64,000 nucleotides of DNA, taken from NCBI RefSeq assembly GCF_029887875.1, contig NZ_JARXRM010000046.1, forward strand, positions 1 to 64,000, given 5' to 3'. Numbering within the stretch: position 1 is the first letter of the stretch; each line of letters begins with the position of its first letter. The stretch is from Luteimonas endophytica (lineage in GTDB: Bacteria > Pseudomonadota > Gammaproteobacteria > Xanthomonadales > Xanthomonadaceae). A program made the translations under genes and the position numbers. Below the pieces are notes generated by a model that did not search any database, was not told the DNA's origin, and saw nothing but the letters and a program-made list of their open reading frames with translations. Positions 60,497 to 64,000 of this stretch are shown here, piece after piece.

Positions 60497-62749
60497 ATGC
60501 CCATCGCTTCGGATCGCGGCCACCACCGCCGCGGCGCGTCGGCGCCGCGCGCGGTCGTGCTGCTCGCATGCGCCGCGCTGCTGGTGCTGGCCGCGGCGTA
60601 CGCCCAGCGGGCGAGCCGGGGCGCCGCCGTGGAAACCATGGTCGGGGAATCAGCGCAGGGAGCCCAGGCGGGCGCATCGGCCCCCCGCCGGCCGGCGCGA
60701 GTCGGCGCCCCCGGCCTCGCAGCCGGAAAGGTCGCGCCGAGGATCCGGGTGCGCGACAGCGCCAGCGGACGCGCGCTGGCGGCGCGCCTGGTGCTGGAGC
60801 ACGCGGCCGGGGCGGCACCGCCGCTGGACGCGCACATCCCACGCAGCGGCGCGCGGCTGCCGGACACCGCGCCCGGGGAATACCTGGTCACCGCGGCCGC
60901 CCCGGGCCAGGCGCCACTCGCTGCGCGGATCGTCTTCGATACCGCGCCGCTCCCCATCACGCTGTGGTTGCCGCCCGCGGCCACCTCCACCGCGCTGCAC
61001 CGGCAGGCGCTGGCCGCGCTCGACTGCGGCCATTGCAGCCTCATCGGCGGCCACGTCTACGACCGCGACAGCGGGGTCGCCGTACCGGGTGCCGTGGTCG
61101 CGGCGGACGGCGGACAGCGTGCGGTCACCGACGCCGAGGGGGCTTTCGAATTGCTGCTGCGGCTGCCGCCGGCGCCGGATGGGGCCGAGACGCCACCGGC
61201 ATCCGCCACCCTGACGATTTCGGCCGGCGGGTACCGCCGCCAGCAGCTCGAAAGGGTGGCGCTGTCGCCCGACGCCGCGCACCACATCATCGACCTGGAA
61301 CGCGGCTCGGGCGTCGATCGCCAGGACCATGGCCATGTCCTGGCGAACACGCGCTCCGGGGCGGGCGTGGAGCCGGGAACCGGCGCCGACGTGCGCGCGC
61401 CGCACGAGCCACCGGGCGCCGACCGCGGCAAGGCCCACGACCCGGCCGGTCCCGACCACGCGCAGCGCGCGGCCAGGCTCGCGCGCGCCGCGGCGGTTCC
61501 GGTGCCGGCCAGCATCCGCGTGGGTACCGGCTGTTCGGGGCGCAGCTGCACCGGTGTCTCGGTGTACGAGTTCGAGGACTACGTGGGCCGCGGCCTGGAC
61601 GACGAGTGGATCGCCTCGTGGGATCCGGACTCGCTGGCGGCGGGCGCGGTCGCCTACCGCAGCTACGCGGCGTGGTACGTCGCCAATCCGGTCGGCGCCG
61701 CCTACGACATCTGCAGCAGCACCTCCTGCCAGGCATTCGGATCCGCCGCCTGGTCGGCGACGGTGGCCGCGGCGGCGGCCACCCGCGGCGTGCTGCTGAC
61801 CCGCGACGGAAGCAGCGCGGCGTTCGCCGAATACTCGGCCGAGAACAACGCCTGGGACGATCCTTCCGACGGTCGATCCTGCAGCAATCCGGACCTCTCC
61901 TGCGGCAACGGCCGCAACGGCTCGCCCGCCAACGGCTGGCCGTGCCTGGCCGACGAGGTCGGTCGCGGCCGCGGCTGTTTCGGCCACGGCCGCGGCATGA
62001 GCCAGTGGGGCACCCAGCGCTGGGCCGCCGATCACGGCCGCGGCTGGCGCTGGATCGCGGACCACTACTACAACGGCAACGGCCGCCCGGGCGGCATGCG
62101 CAACGCCTTTCTCGCCAATCTCGATCCGATCGCCGCCGAGATACTGGAAGATTTCGAGGCCGGCGCCGGCCGCTTCGATCGGCAGCCGACCGAGTCCGGC
62201 AGCACCGTCGGCGTGTCCGGCGCCTCGCGTGCGCAGCGCGACTGCGGCGTGCGCCGCGACGGCGACTGCTCGCTGCGGGTGCTGTTGCGCGACGACCCGG
62301 CGGTGACGGCGGACTGGTCGGTCCGGCTGCTGTCCGGCGGCGGTTCGCCCGCGGCCAACCGGCCGCTGCCGGGCGATGCCGGGATCGGCCTGTGGGTGTA
62401 CTCCGGCGGCACCGGCATGCGCATCGGCATCGGCATCGACGATGCCGACGGCACCGAGCGATCAACGAGCCGCGCCATCGCCTCGAACCAGTGGACCTGG
62501 CTGGAATGGAACCTGGCCGATCCTGCACAGTGGAACGCCTGGGTCGGGGGCAGCGACGGCGCCATCGACGGCGCGCGCGTGACCCTGGACGCGATCTGGC
62601 TGTACCGCGCCCAGACCGCGTACGACGTCAACGTCTACCTCGACGACGTGCAGATCCGCGAGGGACCCCGGCCGCCTTTCGCGGGCGGCACGCTGCCGCC
62701 CGCGTTCACCACGCCAGCGGATGCCCTCCGGGTCAGAACCGCACGCTGA
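60497..62749 (+). CDS. Exported SpoIID/LytB-type protein with shared C-terminal domain
   Basis: A 750-residue protein. One signal or anchor helix at 19-36 (AVVLLACAALLVLAAAYA), a carboxypeptidase-regulatory-like domain at 180-268 (IGGHVYDRDSGVAVPGAVVA), then the SpoIID domain about 335-545. This has FEDYVGRGLDDEWIASWDPD with E370 in the place of the catalytic Glu of SpoIID, AAGAVAYRSYAAWYV, and GHGRGMSQWGTQRW. Several Cys pairs suggest disulfides. The end (about 548-700) is the same beta-domain as in the amidase. SpoIID is a lytic transglycosylase on glycan without stem peptides. ATG 60497 has GAGG 9 bases before. Confidence 0.87.
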   Translation: MPIASDRGHHRRGASAPRAVVLLACAALLVLAAAYAQRASRGAAVETMVGESAQGAQAGASAPRRPARVGAPGLAAGKVAPRIRVRDSASGRALAARLVLEHAAGAAPPLDAHIPRSGARLPDTAPGEYLVTAAAPGQAPLAARIVFDTAPLPITLWLPPAATSTALHRQALAALDCGHCSLIGGHVYDRDSGVAVPGAVVAADGGQRAVTDAEGAFELLLRLPPAPDGAETPPASATLTISAGGYRRQQLERVALSPDAAHHIIDLERGSGVDRQDHGHVLANTRSGAGVEPGTGADVRAPHEPPGADRGKAHDPAGPDHAQRAARLARAAAVPVPASIRVGTGCSGRSCTGVSVYEFEDYVGRGLDDEWIASWDPDSLAAGAVAYRSYAAWYVANPVGAAYDICSSTSCQAFGSAAWSATVAAAAATRGVLLTRDGSSAAFAEYSAENNAWDDPSDGRSCSNPDLSCGNGRNGSPANGWPCLADEVGRGRGCFGHGRGMSQWGTQRWAADHGRGWRWIADHYYNGNGRPGGMRNAFLANLDPIAAEILEDFEAGAGRFDRQPTESGSTVGVSGASRAQRDCGVRRDGDCSLRVLLRDDPAVTADWSVRLLSGGGSPAANRPLPGDAGIGLWVYSGGTGMRIGIGIDDADGTERSTSRAIASNQWTWLEWNLADPAQWNAWVGGSDGAIDGARVTLDAIWLYRAQTAYDVNVYLDDVQIREGPRPPFAGGTLPPAFTTPADALRVRTAR

Positions 62750-63641
62750 CGCCCGCCAGCGGGCCGTGCACCTTCAGCCGCCCGGTGAGGGTGCCGTCGT
62801 ATTCCAGGCGCTCGATTCCCACCGGGTCGCCGGCATCGCCGGCGTCCACGCTGCCGCTGAAGCCGTCGGCCATCTTCAGCCGGAACCAGTCGTAGCCGAC
62901 GTGCACGCCCACCCGCTCGGTGACCATGTACTCGACCAGCAGGCCGCCGCGCTCGAAATGTCCGTCCTCCTCGAGGAAGTCGCCCCACTGGGCATCGAGG
63001 TACTGGCCTTCCAGGCTGACCTGCCACTTCTCGTTCGGGGACCACGCCAGGCGCGTGTGCACTCCGGGGGTCCATTCGCTGCGCTTCCAGCGCACGTCGA
63101 CCGACTCGGGGTCGAGCTCGTCGGTGCCGGTCGAGGTGCCGCGCAGCCGCGTCTCCAGCCGGGCATGGGTGACACCCAGCCCCACGCCCCACTGGAACGC
63201 CGGCGTGTCGACCACCGCGAACTCGTAGTTGAGGTTGGCCAGCGCGAACTCGAAGCGCGCATCCGCGTCGACCGCCGGGATCTCGGCCTCGCCCGGAATC
63301 CCGTCCGGAGCGAGGGTACCGCCGTCGAAGCTCCAGGACTCGCCGCGACGGTAGTCGTAGAAATTGCCGATCAGCCGCTGGCGCGGGCTGATCCGGAACC
63401 AGGCCGACCCGCGCGGGCGCCATTCGCGGCCGATGTCGAACGACGCGCTGTCGTCGAAGGTGGCGGTGTCGGTGCCGTCGGTGATCGCGCCTTCTGCGCT
63501 GAAGGCGAGCGATGCCTCGGGGTTGAAGCCGCTCAGGCGCAGGGCGAAGCGGTGATCGTCTTGTTGTTGGGCGTGGGCGGGCAGCGCGAACAGGCTGCCC
63601 GCCACGCACAGCCCGCAGGCGAGGCGTGGGATGCGTGTCAC
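62733..63641 (-). CDS. Outer-membrane beta-barrel protein
   Basis: A 302-residue protein with a signal peptide (CGLCVAGSLFALPAHAQ, to about residue 25) and alternating amphipathic strands to a final Phe (LAGVSVRF). Strands such as FQWGVGLGVTHARLETRL and WFRISPRQRLIGNFYDY fit an 8- to 12-strand barrel of the OmpA/OmpW-like size class. It resembles uncharacterised xanthomonad outer-membrane proteins. It converges with the SpoIID gene and overlaps it by 17 bases. Confidence 0.8.
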   Translation of the reverse strand: MTRIPRLACGLCVAGSLFALPAHAQQQDDHRFALRLSGFNPEASLAFSAEGAITDGTDTATFDDSASFDIGREWRPRGSAWFRISPRQRLIGNFYDYRRGESWSFDGGTLAPDGIPGEAEIPAVDADARFEFALANLNYEFAVVDTPAFQWGVGLGVTHARLETRLRGTSTGTDELDPESVDVRWKRSEWTPGVHTRLAWSPNEKWQVSLEGQYLDAQWGDFLEEDGHFERGGLLVEYMVTERVGVHVGYDWFRLKMADGFSGSVDAGDAGDPVGIERLEYDGTLTGRLKVHGPLAGVSVRF

Positions 63642-64000
63642 TGGGTGCTCCTGATTGTGGGGGAGCGGCGCCGTACGCTGCGTCGCCGCGCGGCGGATTT
63701 GGCCGCAAACGCGATGCAGCCGACGTGAAGCCCGGTGCGTCGTGGGAGATTCGGGGGGAAGCGTGCACGCGGCGAGCGAGCGGGCGGCGCACGAAGCGGA
63801 GGCGTCGTCCGGCGCCTCCCAGAGGCCCCGAGGCGGGCTCGGAAAAGAGCGAGCCCCGGCCGGGGAGGCCGGGGCTGGCGGGCCCGCCGTGGAGATTCGA
63901 CGAGGAAGAGCGACGGGCCAGCAGGACTGACCGGTGCCGGAGCCGAAGGTTCCCCGCGCGGTGGATCGGATCGCCGGGGCGCGCTCCGGCGCCGCGCGGC
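63642..64000. other. Terminal stretch without a convincing gene
   Basis: The 359 bases hold the upstream region of the outer-membrane gene and a strong hairpin near 63852. A plus-strand frame at 63655-63930 has no ribosome site and reads as low-complexity. The region may belong to a gene that continues outside the window. Confidence 0.5.
63852..63876. terminator. GC-rich hairpin, possible minus-strand terminator
   Basis: AGCCCCGGCC at 63852-63861 and GGCCGGGGCT at 63867-63876 form a perfect ten-base-pair stem with a five-base loop. Read on the minus strand it is followed by CGCTCTTTTCC, a short T-run, which would suit a gene that ends just to the right of the window. On the plus strand no T-run follows. 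Confidence 0.45.

Noticed and set aside
63655-63930. Open frame at the right end of the window
   Set aside because: Low-complexity, overlaps the hairpin and the upstream region of the barrel gene, and lacks a ribosome site.

Overview
The window is very GC-rich (roughly 70 % or more by eye) and gene-dense. Its gene complement points to a gammaproteobacterium of the Lysobacteraceae/Xanthomonadaceae, close to Luteimonas or Lysobacter. The evidence is prlC, the tesA/ybbA-ybbP pair, DUF1415, DUF2884 and DUF3016 proteins, a lipoyl-bearing LpdA beside AceF, an ECF sigma factor coupled to a Ser/Thr kinase, and REP-like hairpins between genes. This assignment is inference from gene content only.

Layout. 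1-1.2 kb: an IS110-type insertion sequence. 1.2-7.5 kb: oligopeptidase A, a flavodoxin-like reductase, a glycosyltransferase overlapping an MscS channel, a PepSY protein and a TspO-like membrane protein. 7.7-16.2 kb: a TonB-dependent receptor, then a minus-strand aa3-type cytochrome oxidase cluster with subunits I and III fused. 16.5-22 kb: YCII protein, AI-2E exporter, esterase, DUF1206 protein and MATE transporter. 22.2-23.6 kb: two secreted repeat proteins. 23.9-27.3 kb: a kinase-TPR protein coupled to its ECF sigma factor. 27.5-29.2 kb: a two-gene ABC exporter. 29.3-37.4 kb: a lipoprotein autotransporter protease, a triple-BON protein, a beta-barrel protein and a BCCT transporter. 37.4-42.6 kb: small conserved genes, TesA, and the YbbA/YbbP ABC system.

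The most striking region is 43.2-47.3 kb: an R-body (Reb) locus. It holds an ECF-like sigma factor, one short RebB, a divergent RebB-like protein with a proline-rich head, a coiled-coil protein, two full-length RebB proteins and a Crp/Fnr-type regulator, all on the plus strand. R-bodies are protein ribbons that coil in the cytoplasm and extend by force. This locus carries its own regulators and at least three paralogous subunits.

47.3-52.6 kb: rRNA modification genes rsmC and rsuA (overlapping), small conserved genes, a truncated ompW and a DUF2884 protein. 52.7-58.1 kb: aceF, an MscS channel, lpdA and a small exported protein; both dehydrogenase components carry near-identical lipoyl domains, and no E1 gene is present. 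58.3-62.7 kb: two exported peptidoglycan enzymes, an Amidase_2 protein and a SpoIID-type protein, which share one C-terminal domain. The amidase also carries an SLT-like domain whose catalytic Glu is replaced by Gln. The window ends with an outer-membrane beta-barrel gene and about 360 bp without a convincing gene.

Many neighbours overlap by four bases (ATGA or GTGA), so translational coupling is common. Long open frames opposite or across real genes are a GC-bias effect and were left out.
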